From a virus: DNA of 50,317 bases. Every line of letters begins with the position of its first letter. The first letter of the stretch is position 1. The notes beneath the pieces were generated by a model. The model had not been told where the DNA came from and made no database searches. It worked only from the letters and a program-made list of their open reading frames with translations. The stretch lies in IMG/VR virus record IMGVR_UViG_3300037517_002510, positions 1 to 50,317 of that record. The stretch is one strand, 5' to 3'. Of the stretch, positions 17,239 through 26,400 are shown piece after piece. A program made the translations under genes and the position numbers.

Positions 17239-19068
17239 ATGGCAGTCAAAGACGCGAGACTGGTTGACGGGTTCATCACCTGCGAGGCTGGGGTGGACAG
17301 CGGTTTTTCGCCGCTGCTTCTCCAGCCGAATCAACTCTCGTGGGCGGTCAATGCCAGCATGCGGGCGGGGTTCCTGAACTGCCGGCCCGGCTGGTGGAAG
17401 CGGGCGCTGAAGTTCCCGGCGCCGGATACCGGCGGCATCGAAGCCCTGTTCGCCTCTGGCCTGTGGCAGGGGTGCGGAACCTACGTGGCCGACAACGGCG
17501 TGACCTCGTTGGCCGTCAGCATCTCCGGGCGAATCTTCCTCATCAACGCGCAGTCGTTCGTGGTGACCGAGATTACCATTCCCGGGAACGTGAACTCCGA
17601 GGTGGAGCGGCGGGCGTGGTTCCAGCAGGCGGAGCGGTATCTGATCGTCCAGAACGGGCTCAACATTCCGTTCCTTTACGACGGTGCCAACAGCCGGCGG
17701 GCAACCGCGGACGAGGTTCCCATCGGCGGACCGATGGCCTACGGCAAGGGCAGGCTCTGGGTGGCGCGGGGGTCGGTTTACTTCGGTGGCGACCTTGTCT
17801 GGTCGGACATCACCCTCGGCCGCGACTCCATCATCAAGTTCACCGAGAACACGTTCCTCAATGAAGGTGGCGCGTTTGCCGTCCAGAACGGCCCGATTAC
17901 CGGCATGGCGTTTGCCGCCAACCTCGACACATCGCTGGGTGACGGTGACCTCTTGGTGTTCACCGCCAGTGCAACCTATGCCTTTTCGGCCCCGATTGAC
18001 CGGGACGTGTGGAAAGACCTTCAATATCCCATCCAGCGGTTTGCACTCCTGAACTTCGGGTCGCACAACCACGAATCCATCGTGCCGGTGAACGGCGACC
18101 TGTTCTTCCGGGCGCAGGATGGCATCCGGTCGATGATCTACGCCCGGCGTGATTTCACGGAATGGGGCAACACCCCCATTTCCCGGCAGATGGCCCGCGC
18201 CCTTCAATACGACAGCTCGCCGCTGCTCTGGGCGGGCAGCTCAGTCAACTTCGACAACCGCTTCCTGACGACCTTGCAACCGCAGCAGGTCAACGGCCGC
18301 GGCGTTTATCACCGCGGGCTGGCGGTGCTCGACTTCCACCTCGTCTCCGGCATGGGGGCAAAGCTGGCGCCGGCATGGGAAGGTGTGTGGACCGGCTGCA
18401 AAATCATGCAGACGTGCTCCACCATCGTCTCCGGCCAGACCAAGGCGTTCCTGTGGACGCTGGAACCGGGCGGGGAGTTCGGGCTTTACGAGGTCACCAA
18501 GGATGCGCCGTTCGACTATGATGGCACGTCGGACCGGACAACCTCGTGGATTGCCGAGTCCCGCGGGTTCACCTTTGGCGACGCGAACGGGAAGAAGCGG
18601 CTGAACGGGGCCGAACTCTGGTATGACCAGATGCTCGGGGAATGCACCCTCTCGTTGCGCTACCGGTCCAACCAGTCCGCGTGCTGGTCGCCGTGGGGCT
18701 ACTTCGCGGACTGCGCCACCTACCGCTCCTGCGAGGGTTATCCGTGCCACGAAATCACCTACTACAAACCGGCTCAACGTGCCCGCGTCGGGTTCCCGCA
18801 GCCCAACGATGACATCGACCCGCAGACCGGGGGCTTCACGCGGGACGGGTATGACGTGCAGGTTCGCATCGAAGCCACGGGCCGGTTCCGGCTGAAGCGT
18901 TTGCTGCTAGCATCCAAGGTGCTTCAGGAAGACACGTTCGGCGACATCGCCAACGTGCAGTGTGCGCCCACGTCCGGGGCAACTTGCCAAGTCGGCTGCC
19001 TTGCGCTGGAATGCCCGGGTGTCTGCTCGGAGCCGCCAGACTACGACTACCAAATTTCAACCTCCTAA
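17239..19068 (+). CDS. Tail hub / nozzle-like structural protein
   Basis: The ATG at 17239 gives 609 residues. The protein is beta-rich with repeated Asn/Gly/Trp blades and reads like the propeller-type nozzle or tube proteins of short-tailed phages. It contains 'GNVNSEVERRAWFQQAERYLIVQNG' -type segments split by turns. The final 60 residues are Cys-rich, suggesting disulphides or metal binding. It is divergent from terminase by only 44 bases and leads the tail operon. Fold and role are inferred from texture and context. Confidence 0.65.
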   Translation: MAVKDARLVDGFITCEAGVDSGFSPLLLQPNQLSWAVNASMRAGFLNCRPGWWKRALKFPAPDTGGIEALFASGLWQGCGTYVADNGVTSLAVSISGRIFLINAQSFVVTEITIPGNVNSEVERRAWFQQAERYLIVQNGLNIPFLYDGANSRRATADEVPIGGPMAYGKGRLWVARGSVYFGGDLVWSDITLGRDSIIKFTENTFLNEGGAFAVQNGPITGMAFAANLDTSLGDGDLLVFTASATYAFSAPIDRDVWKDLQYPIQRFALLNFGSHNHESIVPVNGDLFFRAQDGIRSMIYARRDFTEWGNTPISRQMARALQYDSSPLLWAGSSVNFDNRFLTTLQPQQVNGRGVYHRGLAVLDFHLVSGMGAKLAPAWEGVWTGCKIMQTCSTIVSGQTKAFLWTLEPGGEFGLYEVTKDAPFDYDGTSDRTTSWIAESRGFTFGDANGKKRLNGAELWYDQMLGECTLSLRYRSNQSACWSPWGYFADCATYRSCEGYPCHEITYYKPAQRARVGFPQPNDDIDPQTGGFTRDGYDVQVRIEATGRFRLKRLLLASKVLQEDTFGDIANVQCAPTSGATCQVGCLALECPGVCSEPPDYDYQISTS

Positions 19069-19071
19069 ACC

Positions 19072-20073
19072 ATGCCAGAAGTTGTCCTGACACCCGGAGT
19101 CCTGCCGCAGCCACAGTGCTACGCGGACGAGCAATCCCGCTTTGAGGCGTATGTGGCGGCAATCATCACGTCGCTTACGGGCGGGCTGCAATGGACTGCC
19201 AGCACGACGGCGCCCACTGACCTGACGCAGTATTGGCTGAAGACCGATACATCGAACCCGGGCGACCCGACGTATGCCCGCGGGCTGGAAATCCTGAAGT
19301 GGTCGGTCCCGGATGCCGCTTGGGTTCGGGTGTTCTCGGTGCCCTCCTCGACGGGCGTCATCGGCGGGGTGGTGAACTCCTTCACGCTGACGCACTCGCC
19401 GCCCTACATCACCGCGGCATCGGCTTACCGGGTGGGGCAGGTTTACGTCTTCATCGCCAACAATGCCATCACGGGTGCCAGCACGCTGAACGTGGACGGC
19501 CTCGGCGCCAAGGCGATCAAGAAGCGGGTCACCGTGGACTTGGCTGAAAACGACATCCTTGAGGACCAGATGGTGTCCGTGATCTTCGATGGCACGAACT
19601 TCCAGATGCTCTCGGAAGCCTCGACCTACGACCTGTCGAACTTTCCGGGTGGGGAGTTTGGGGAGGTGCTGAAAATGGTTGGACCGTATCCAAGCGTGAC
19701 GGTGGATTGGGATAGTTTTGCATTTGCGTCGGATTTGCAGGCATTCCCAGCAACCCAAGGGGCCGCTGCTACGCCGGTTTCCCACAATTTTTCATCCCAG
19801 CCATCATGGTATAGATGGGTAGCGGTGTGTAACACCCCGGAACATGGCTATCTTGCAAACGAGGAAGTTCCTACCGATTGCCTCATTGAGTCAAACGCCT
19901 CCAGCACGACATCGCAGTTTAGCACGCAATGGGTCGACACTGTGAACGGGACTTTGAATTTGCGCCGCGCAAACATTGGCGTGAATACCGTTTACATGCT
20001 GTCCAAAACAGCCGGGGCGCTGTCGGTTTTGACTCCCGGTAGCTGGAGGCTGAAAGTTTACTACGCCCGATAA
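19072..20073 (+). CDS. Fibre / receptor-binding protein candidate
   Basis: The 333-residue protein has an N-terminal half with fibre-like segments ('TAPTDLTQYWLKTDTS', 'ITGASTLNVDGLGAKAIKK'), the latter typical of phage fibre repeat regions. The C-terminal third (from about base 19670) has clearly lower GC and different codon use. That is what one expects when receptor-binding tips are exchanged between phages. The gene lies between the tail hub and an adaptor. Confidence 0.72.
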   Translation: MPEVVLTPGVLPQPQCYADEQSRFEAYVAAIITSLTGGLQWTASTTAPTDLTQYWLKTDTSNPGDPTYARGLEILKWSVPDAAWVRVFSVPSSTGVIGGVVNSFTLTHSPPYITAASAYRVGQVYVFIANNAITGASTLNVDGLGAKAIKKRVTVDLAENDILEDQMVSVIFDGTNFQMLSEASTYDLSNFPGGEFGEVLKMVGPYPSVTVDWDSFAFASDLQAFPATQGAAATPVSHNFSSQPSWYRWVAVCNTPEHGYLANEEVPTDCLIESNASSTTSQFSTQWVDTVNGTLNLRRANIGVNTVYMLSKTAGALSVLTPGSWRLKVYYAR

Positions 20074-20076
20074 CCC

Positions 20077-21120
20077 ATGAGGAAAACCCTTCTCCAAGCC
20101 AAGTCTGGGACCATTCCGCAAGCAGTGGGTTATGCCGCCTGTGACAGCAGGTTCGTGATGCTGCTCAACGAGGCGCAGTCCCGCCTTGCTGACATGGGAA
20201 AGTGGTGGGGCACCTACAAGCGCATGCGGATTTGCGTTACCGCAGGCTGCATTACATGGCCCCGCGAGGTGAAGACCGTCGAGGCGATGAACGTGTGCGG
20301 CATGGGGATTCCGGTTCAGAACGGGTGGTATGAGTTCCAGCAGGACGTGCCAGCACCGGGAATCGGGTGCGAATCGTGCGAGCAACGGCAGCTACTTGAC
20401 CGCGGAATGGTGACTCAGTATCGGGATTTTACGGGGCTTTCCAAGGTTCGCATCTACGCCTCGTCAGCAAGCGACTACGGCAAGCGCGTGCTGCTTCAGG
20501 GAATCGACGCCAACGGCGATGCCATAAGGACGTTGGACGCAGTTTCCGGGGACTACGTCTGGGGCGAATACGTCACGCTGGCCGCCGGGTTCGTGGAGAC
20601 GACCAACTCCTTTGCGTCCCCGCTCCTCACCGGGGCACAGAAGGCGGTGACCAACGGGCGGCTCACGGTCACGGGCGTCAACGTGGTGTCGGCGGTTGAA
20701 ACCGAGGTTGCCGTGTGGGAGCCCGCCGAGGAGAACCCGCAGTATCGCCGGACCTACCTCGTCAACCGTCCGACCGGATGCAACGACGGAAGCTGCTCCG
20801 ACGGTGGCGACGGCTGCACCCCGGCGGTCACGGACTGCACCGGGTCGATGATGGAAGCAATCGTCCGGCTGGAGTTCGTGCCGGCGGCGGTGGACTCCGA
20901 CTGGCTTTTCATCGGGAACCTGCAAGGGCTGAAGCACATGATGCGCGCCATCCAGAAGGAGGACCGCAACGAATACAACGAGGCGGAGCGGGAGATTCAG
21001 CTTGCGCTCCGGGCGCTTCGGAATGAACTCGAAGCGTATTCCCCGAAGGAACGAACCGTCGTGAACGTGTTGTCGTATGGAACTGCAAACCCCCGAAAAA
21101 TCTTCTCCGGATTCATCTGA
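20077..21120 (+). CDS. Head-tail adaptor-like protein
   Basis: The 347-residue protein resembles a widespread environmental-phage family. Members start with a helix ('LLNEAQSRLADMGKWWGTY'), continue with 'CITWPREVKTVEAMNVCG' and an 'NGWYEF' motif, and end with a long helix followed by basic residues. These occur beside the tail hub and are probably neck or adaptor components. Three cysteine pairs are present. The last 44 bases overlap the next gene. Confidence 0.65.
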   Translation: MRKTLLQAKSGTIPQAVGYAACDSRFVMLLNEAQSRLADMGKWWGTYKRMRICVTAGCITWPREVKTVEAMNVCGMGIPVQNGWYEFQQDVPAPGIGCESCEQRQLLDRGMVTQYRDFTGLSKVRIYASSASDYGKRVLLQGIDANGDAIRTLDAVSGDYVWGEYVTLAAGFVETTNSFASPLLTGAQKAVTNGRLTVTGVNVVSAVETEVAVWEPAEENPQYRRTYLVNRPTGCNDGSCSDGGDGCTPAVTDCTGSMMEAIVRLEFVPAAVDSDWLFIGNLQGLKHMMRAIQKEDRNEYNEAEREIQLALRALRNELEAYSPKERTVVNVLSYGTANPRKIFSGFI

Positions 21121-21601
21121 GGTGCTGGCCACGGCAACGTGGGCGGACTTCATCTTTGAACCGGGCATCAGCTTCGACGAGGCGCTGACTCGCTGGGAAG
21201 CGTTCATTATCCGCACCGGCACGGAGGAGCTGTCGGACGAGGACTGCCCGCTTCAGCACAACTTCCCGGACGGGCTTTACACCCGGGAGCTTTTCATGCC
21301 AGCAGGCTCGGTCATTACCAGCCTTGTCCACCGGTTCGACAACCCGTTCTTCATCCTGAAGGGCAAGGTCACCGTGCTCAGTGAGAACGAAGGCCGGGTC
21401 ACCTACATTGGTCCGTGCTACGGCATCACCAAGCCCGGGACGCGGCGGCTGCTTTTGGTCCAAGAGGACACCATCTGGGTCACGGTTCACCCGAACCCGG
21501 AAAACATCAAAGACGTTCCTACGCTGGAAAACCGGCTGACTTTCGTGAAAGAAAACCCGTATCTGGAGGAGAAAACATGTCATTCATTGCCGTCGGAGTA
21601 G
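21077..21601 (+). CDS. Cupin-like phage protein
   Basis: The 174-residue protein shows the cupin-type pattern 'GLYTRELFMPAGSVITSLVHRFDNPFFILKG' (in two blocks, residues about 66-96), then 'PGTRRLLLVQEDTIWVTVH' near 115-135, with His and Glu at metal-ligand positions. Related small cupins sit in tail operons of many environmental phages; the role is unknown. The ATG at 21077 gives a 44-base overlap with the gene before. A GTG at 21122 is the alternative start. Confidence 0.7.
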   Translation: MELQTPEKSSPDSSEVLATATWADFIFEPGISFDEALTRWEAFIIRTGTEELSDEDCPLQHNFPDGLYTRELFMPAGSVITSLVHRFDNPFFILKGKVTVLSENEGRVTYIGPCYGITKPGTRRLLLVQEDTIWVTVHPNPENIKDVPTLENRLTFVKENPYLEEKTCHSLPSE

Positions 21602-22344
21602 GGGCTGGACTCCTCGTGGGTGGAACCGCCATGTCCGCCAACGCCGCCAAAAAGAAGAAGCAGGGCATGAACGCGATTGCGAACACGCCCGGCTTGGACC
21701 TTGCCAGCATGATTTCGGAGTCGTCGGGGCTGGCCCCGCAGACGCAGCGGCTGGAGTCGGAACGGAACGTGTTCAACCAGCAGCAGATGCAAGCCATGCT
21801 GGCAGCAGGCATTCCGGGCTTCGCCGAAATGCAGAAGCAGCGCGGCGGGAACGCCCTGTCCCTTCTGCGCGGTGAGCTGCCACCGGACATTGCCCAGCTC
21901 GTTGCCCGGCGCGGCGCCGCGAAGTCGCTGGCCGGCGGCTACGGTGGCAGCCAAGCGGCGTCAAACCTGACGGCCCGTGACCTTGGCCGCACGTCACTGG
22001 ACATGATGCAGCTCGGCAGCCGGGAGGCGCAGGGGTTGATTTCAGGAACCCCGATGCCGCAGCTCGCCAACTTCATGTTCACCCCGGGCGACATTGCCGG
22101 GCTGCGTTCCAGCGAGCGGACGCAGAAGCTCAACATGCAGATGTCCGCGATGGGCATGCCCGGCCCGGGTGAGATTTGGGGCAAGCAGATGCAGCAGACC
22201 GGCGGTGGAATGCTGTCGATGGGGGTGGGCAATCTGGGAGGAGCACCAAGCACCACGCCCGTCTCCATGCCCAGCTACACCCCGATGAACACCGGCTCGT
22301 CCGGCGGTTATTATCCGGGCGGAATCAGCCCTTACGGAGGCTAA
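21577..22344 (+). CDS. Internal virion / ejection protein candidate
   Basis: A strong ribosome-binding site (GGAGGAG) precedes the ATG at 21577; longer frames overlap the cupin gene. The 255-residue protein starts with a hydrophobic Gly/Ala segment (residues 2-22) followed by KKKK. The middle is Gln/Ala-rich and helical, and the tail is Gly/Pro/Met-rich. This matches small ejection proteins that insert into the cell envelope. It leads the series of three likely ejection proteins. Confidence 0.65.
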   Translation: MSFIAVGVGAGLLVGGTAMSANAAKKKKQGMNAIANTPGLDLASMISESSGLAPQTQRLESERNVFNQQQMQAMLAAGIPGFAEMQKQRGGNALSLLRGELPPDIAQLVARRGAAKSLAGGYGGSQAASNLTARDLGRTSLDMMQLGSREAQGLISGTPMPQLANFMFTPGDIAGLRSSERTQKLNMQMSAMGMPGPGEIWGKQMQQTGGGMLSMGVGNLGGAPSTTPVSMPSYTPMNTGSSGGYYPGGISPYGG

Positions 22345-22348
22345 CATT

Positions 22349-23395
22349 ATGCCAGCAATCCAAGCAAACTTCGGCCTGTCCATGCCCCGCACCGCGGGCG
22401 CTGACGAATACGTGGAGCGTCTGCCCGACCTCGGTGCGGCCTACCGCTCCGGGCAGCAGCTCCAGATGCAGCGGAAGCGGCAGGAGCTTGAGGAAGCCGA
22501 CCTGCTTTACCGGCGTGGCCAGCAGGAGCAGCAACGCCGCGACCAGATGGCACAGCGTTATGGGGACAGCCTGATCATTGACCCCGAGTCGGGTGCCATC
22601 GACGTGCCAGCATCCGAGCGCGCCCTTCAGCAGCGGACCATCAAGGAGAAGGGGGCGTTCCAGTTCGGCTACCAGTATGGCTTGAGCCCGAAGGCTTCGG
22701 TGCTGACGCCGGACGAGGAGATGTTGCTGAACACTCCGCAAGGTCGGGCCGGGCTGGCGTCGGCCATGTCGAAGGCGGCGGAGCAGGACCGGGGGTTCAT
22801 GGACAAGATGGCGATGGATGCAGCGTTGCTCAAGCAGCGCACCGACAGCGCGGAGAAGATTGCACAACAGCGTTCCAACGATGCCTTCGTTAGGACAATT
22901 CTCGGAGGTAGTAGGGGGGCAGGTGGAGCGACGAAGGAGGCCATCTATTCATGGACGGAGCCTGACGGCTCAAAGGGCAGGGGCACCTTGGCGGCGAAAG
23001 AGGCCGCCACGGCGCGGGTAAAACTAGCGGAACAGGAGGCAGACGCGATGCAATTTCTGGATGCCACCGTCACGCACTACGAAAACCAGCTCAAGGCGCT
23101 GCGGGAGTTCAGGGCCAAGGGCATCGACATCGACCTTGAAGACGAGGACACCGACCGCCCGTATGTCGAGGAAAGCAACATGTTCACGACCAGCGACAAC
23201 GCGGCGGAAGCCGAGGCTATTCTCAGGAAGGGACTGGAGAGGGCGCGCAAGGAGCAGAGAAAGGCCCGTTCTGCGTGGTCAAATGCTGGCGTTGGGGTGC
23301 TGAAAAATGATGCTGGCAGCGAAGGTTCCGGCGATACGATTCGGATTGGTGACGATGGTTCGCCCCAAAAGGAAATCCTAGACTCGTTGGAGTAA
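22349..23395 (+). CDS. Internal virion protein candidate (helical)
   Basis: The start codon is followed by the genome octamer (ATG CCA GCA). The 348-residue protein is largely alpha-helical with heptads rich in Gln, Glu and Arg (about 30-75 and 215-300). It has no catalytic signature. It is placed between a small membrane-active candidate and the giant protein, as is usual for core or ejection proteins of short-tailed phages. Confidence 0.65.
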   Translation: MPAIQANFGLSMPRTAGADEYVERLPDLGAAYRSGQQLQMQRKRQELEEADLLYRRGQQEQQRRDQMAQRYGDSLIIDPESGAIDVPASERALQQRTIKEKGAFQFGYQYGLSPKASVLTPDEEMLLNTPQGRAGLASAMSKAAEQDRGFMDKMAMDAALLKQRTDSAEKIAQQRSNDAFVRTILGGSRGAGGATKEAIYSWTEPDGSKGRGTLAAKEAATARVKLAEQEADAMQFLDATVTHYENQLKALREFRAKGIDIDLEDEDTDRPYVEESNMFTTSDNAAEAEAILRKGLERARKEQRKARSAWSNAGVGVLKNDAGSEGSGDTIRIGDDGSPQKEILDSLE

Positions 23396-23401
23396 CACCA
23401 C

Positions 23402-26400
23402 ATGGGCGTCATCCTAGATTTCGGAAAAGAGTTGGGCACGATGGAGCTGCCCGACGACATGACCCGCAAGCAGGCGGAGGAGTTCGCCCGCGTCAACGGC
23501 AAGGAGCTGCGGAAGCAGCGCATCGCCGAGCGCATGGCGGAGCAAGAGCTGGAGACTCGCGTGGACGAGCGCATGGCCGGCAAGCCCAGCCTGTATGAAC
23601 GCCTTGGCGACTTCGCCATCGCCATCCCGCGGTCGGCACAGGAGATGGCTGGCGGTGCCGTGCGGAACGTCGGCCGATACCTAAGCCAAGCGCCGCTGCC
23701 GCAAGACCCGAACTCGTTTGATTCGTTCGTCGCCGAGGAAAACCTAAGGCGTAGGAAGCGCACTCAAACGGAAGCCGAAGCCGAGTTTAACGCCAACCCA
23801 TTCACGCAGGCCGGCGAGGACATCATGGAAGGCGCCGGGGACAGGTTCCCGGTGGTTCCCGGCCGTGAAGGCACGCTTGCGGTGCAAGTCGGCAGCGGCG
23901 TTGGTTCGGTGCTTGGACTGGCCCCGGCGGTTGCCACCGGCCCGATGGCCCCGGTGACTGCCGGCCTGATGTATGGCGCCTCTGCCGGCGAGTCAGCCGC
24001 GATGGACGCGGACCAAGTCATCAAGCAGAAGATTGCAGCGGCGCTGTCCGTGGGCGACACCGGCACAGCCGCCGAGCTGGAGCGCACCCGGTTCCAGAAG
24101 CAGAACATCGCGGCGGCGGTCACCGCCCCCATCGGTGCTGTCACGGAGGCAACCCTTGGCGTCGGCCCGGCGCTCATGCGCCGGATTGCCGGCAAGAAGG
24201 CCGCGGCCGGGATTGGCGTCCGCATTGCCGAGAAGCTGGTCGGCCGGAACGTCCCGGCATGGGCCGCCAAGCGGGCCGGCGGGGCGGTGGAAGGCTTCGG
24301 CCGGGAAATGCTTCAGGAAGGTTCCGAGCAGGGGCTTTCCAACGCGGCGGCGAACATGGTCTATGACCCGGACCGGAACATCACCGACGGCATGGCGGAG
24401 GCCATGATTGCAGGCGGCCTGACCGGCAAGCTGGTAGGCGGCACGTTCGGTGTGGACTTGGAAGCTGCCCAGCAGCTTGCCAGCACGGGCGCAATCCCGT
24501 CGATGCCGCTGCCCAGCTCCACCAAGCAGGTGCTTCAGACCCAGCCACAGCCGGCCGCGGCGGAGGTTATCGAGGTGGAGGCGAAGGTTGTGGCTGAGGA
24601 GGAGGAAGGGGACGTTGTTGGCGCAGAATCGAAGCGTCAGCGCGAAGTGGACGCGGCCATGAAGGCGGCCGACGAATCGCGGAAGGCTGTTACCGGAGAA
24701 ACCGAGCTGGTCATGGACGAGGCAGGGAACGTGACGGCGGTGCCGGTAGAGGCTGCCGCGCCGGTTGCGCCCGCTTCCGCTGTTTCTGCACCTGCAAATG
24801 CAACAAGTTGGACGGTTGAAGAACCCAACTTGGAACTTCAAAGCAAGAATCGGGAAGAATTTTTAGCACAACTTCCAGAGGACGAACGTGAAGAATGGGG
24901 CAAGCAATTTGACCGGTGGGGCGTAGATCAAACGCTTGTATCAAGAGTTGAATACCTTGAAGATGCATTGCAACAGGCCGCAAGCGGTGACGTTCCCCTG
25001 ATTCAAGCAATGCAGGACGAGCAGCGCCGGCAAAAGCTTTCGCTTCCGGAGTATTGGGCCAAGCTGGAATCTGCCTATTCAGTATATTACGACGAGTCTG
25101 GCCTGCGTAAGCCATCGCCAAAAAAGTCAGCGTTGCGGAAATTGCCGGCCCCTGTTCCAACCGAAACCCAACCTGTAGCTACCAATGCCGTTCAAGAACC
25201 GAGCCCAAGTGAAGGCGTGCTTCGCGAAGAAATCCCCGCAATGGGACTGCCGCAAGTGGCTGAAGGAGGGCGGGCTGCCGAAGGAGAAGTCGAAGTCGTT
25301 GGAAAAGAAACGCAGCCCGGAGAAGAACAAGCCCCGGCAGAAACCGCAATAACCCTGAAAGGTCAACAGTGGTTGGCCAGCCCACGCGGTGAGGTTGATT
25401 CAGTAAGCGGAAAAGCTCGCGTCACTCGGTTCAAGGTTCGGAACCCAAAAACCGGCGCCTACGACTACGTTTATGCCCCGGCGGGCGGAAAGGTTTTCGA
25501 TTCGTGGGAGCAGGCTGAAGCGGCTGCCGGCGAGTTCATCACGGAACTCAACAAGCGCGGCGCAAAAACAAGGACGAACGAAAACGGCGAAATCGAATTT
25601 GTCGCAGGGCCGAGTCAGCCGGCGCTGCCAGCAGCAGCCCCGGCGCCGCAGCCTGCCCCGGCTCCTGCCCCCACCCCTGAACGAATCCGTGACGACCTTC
25701 CTGAAGCGCAGCCCATCAAACAGCAGATTGATGAATTGGTGGCTGAAGCTGAACGCCGCCATGCAGCCATGTCGCCGGGGCAGACAAAAGACCTGACTCA
25801 ACCAGTTGATTTGTTGGACGCCGCGGAGAAGGCAAGGCTGAACGCCCTGCAAATGCGGCTGCGCCCAAAGAGCCAAGCAGAAGCCAAGGCAGATGTTCAA
25901 CGGAAGCGAGCCGCTAGGCTCGATGCCCCCGCGGCTCCCGTGGCTCCCGCACCCGCCCCGGAACCCACCGCACCCGCCGAGGACAAGGCGCGGGAGGACT
26001 TCATTGAAACCGTGGAGGATGCGGACTTGAACCTTGCCGAGGCTCCGCGGCTCAAGTCGCTGGTGAAGCAGGCGGTGAAGAAGGGCTACATCACCGAGGC
26101 GGACGCCAACGAAATCCTCCGCATCCAGAAAAGCATTGGTGGCAAGGAGGACACGACCGATGCCTTTGACGAGTTCAAGAGCATGCTTGGCTTGCGGCAG
26201 AAGCAGGCAGCACCGGCTCCCGCTCCTGCCCCCGCCAAGCGCCCCGTCCGCGAGGATGCCGCGGAGTTCGACGCGCTCCTGCTCGAAGCCGGGCCAGAGC
26301 TGGGCTGGGCGGACAACCTCGACGCGCTGGCACCGCAGATGCAGACCGCCAAGATGGATGGCACCACCATCGCGGCGAAGATGGCGCGTTCGACCGAGGT

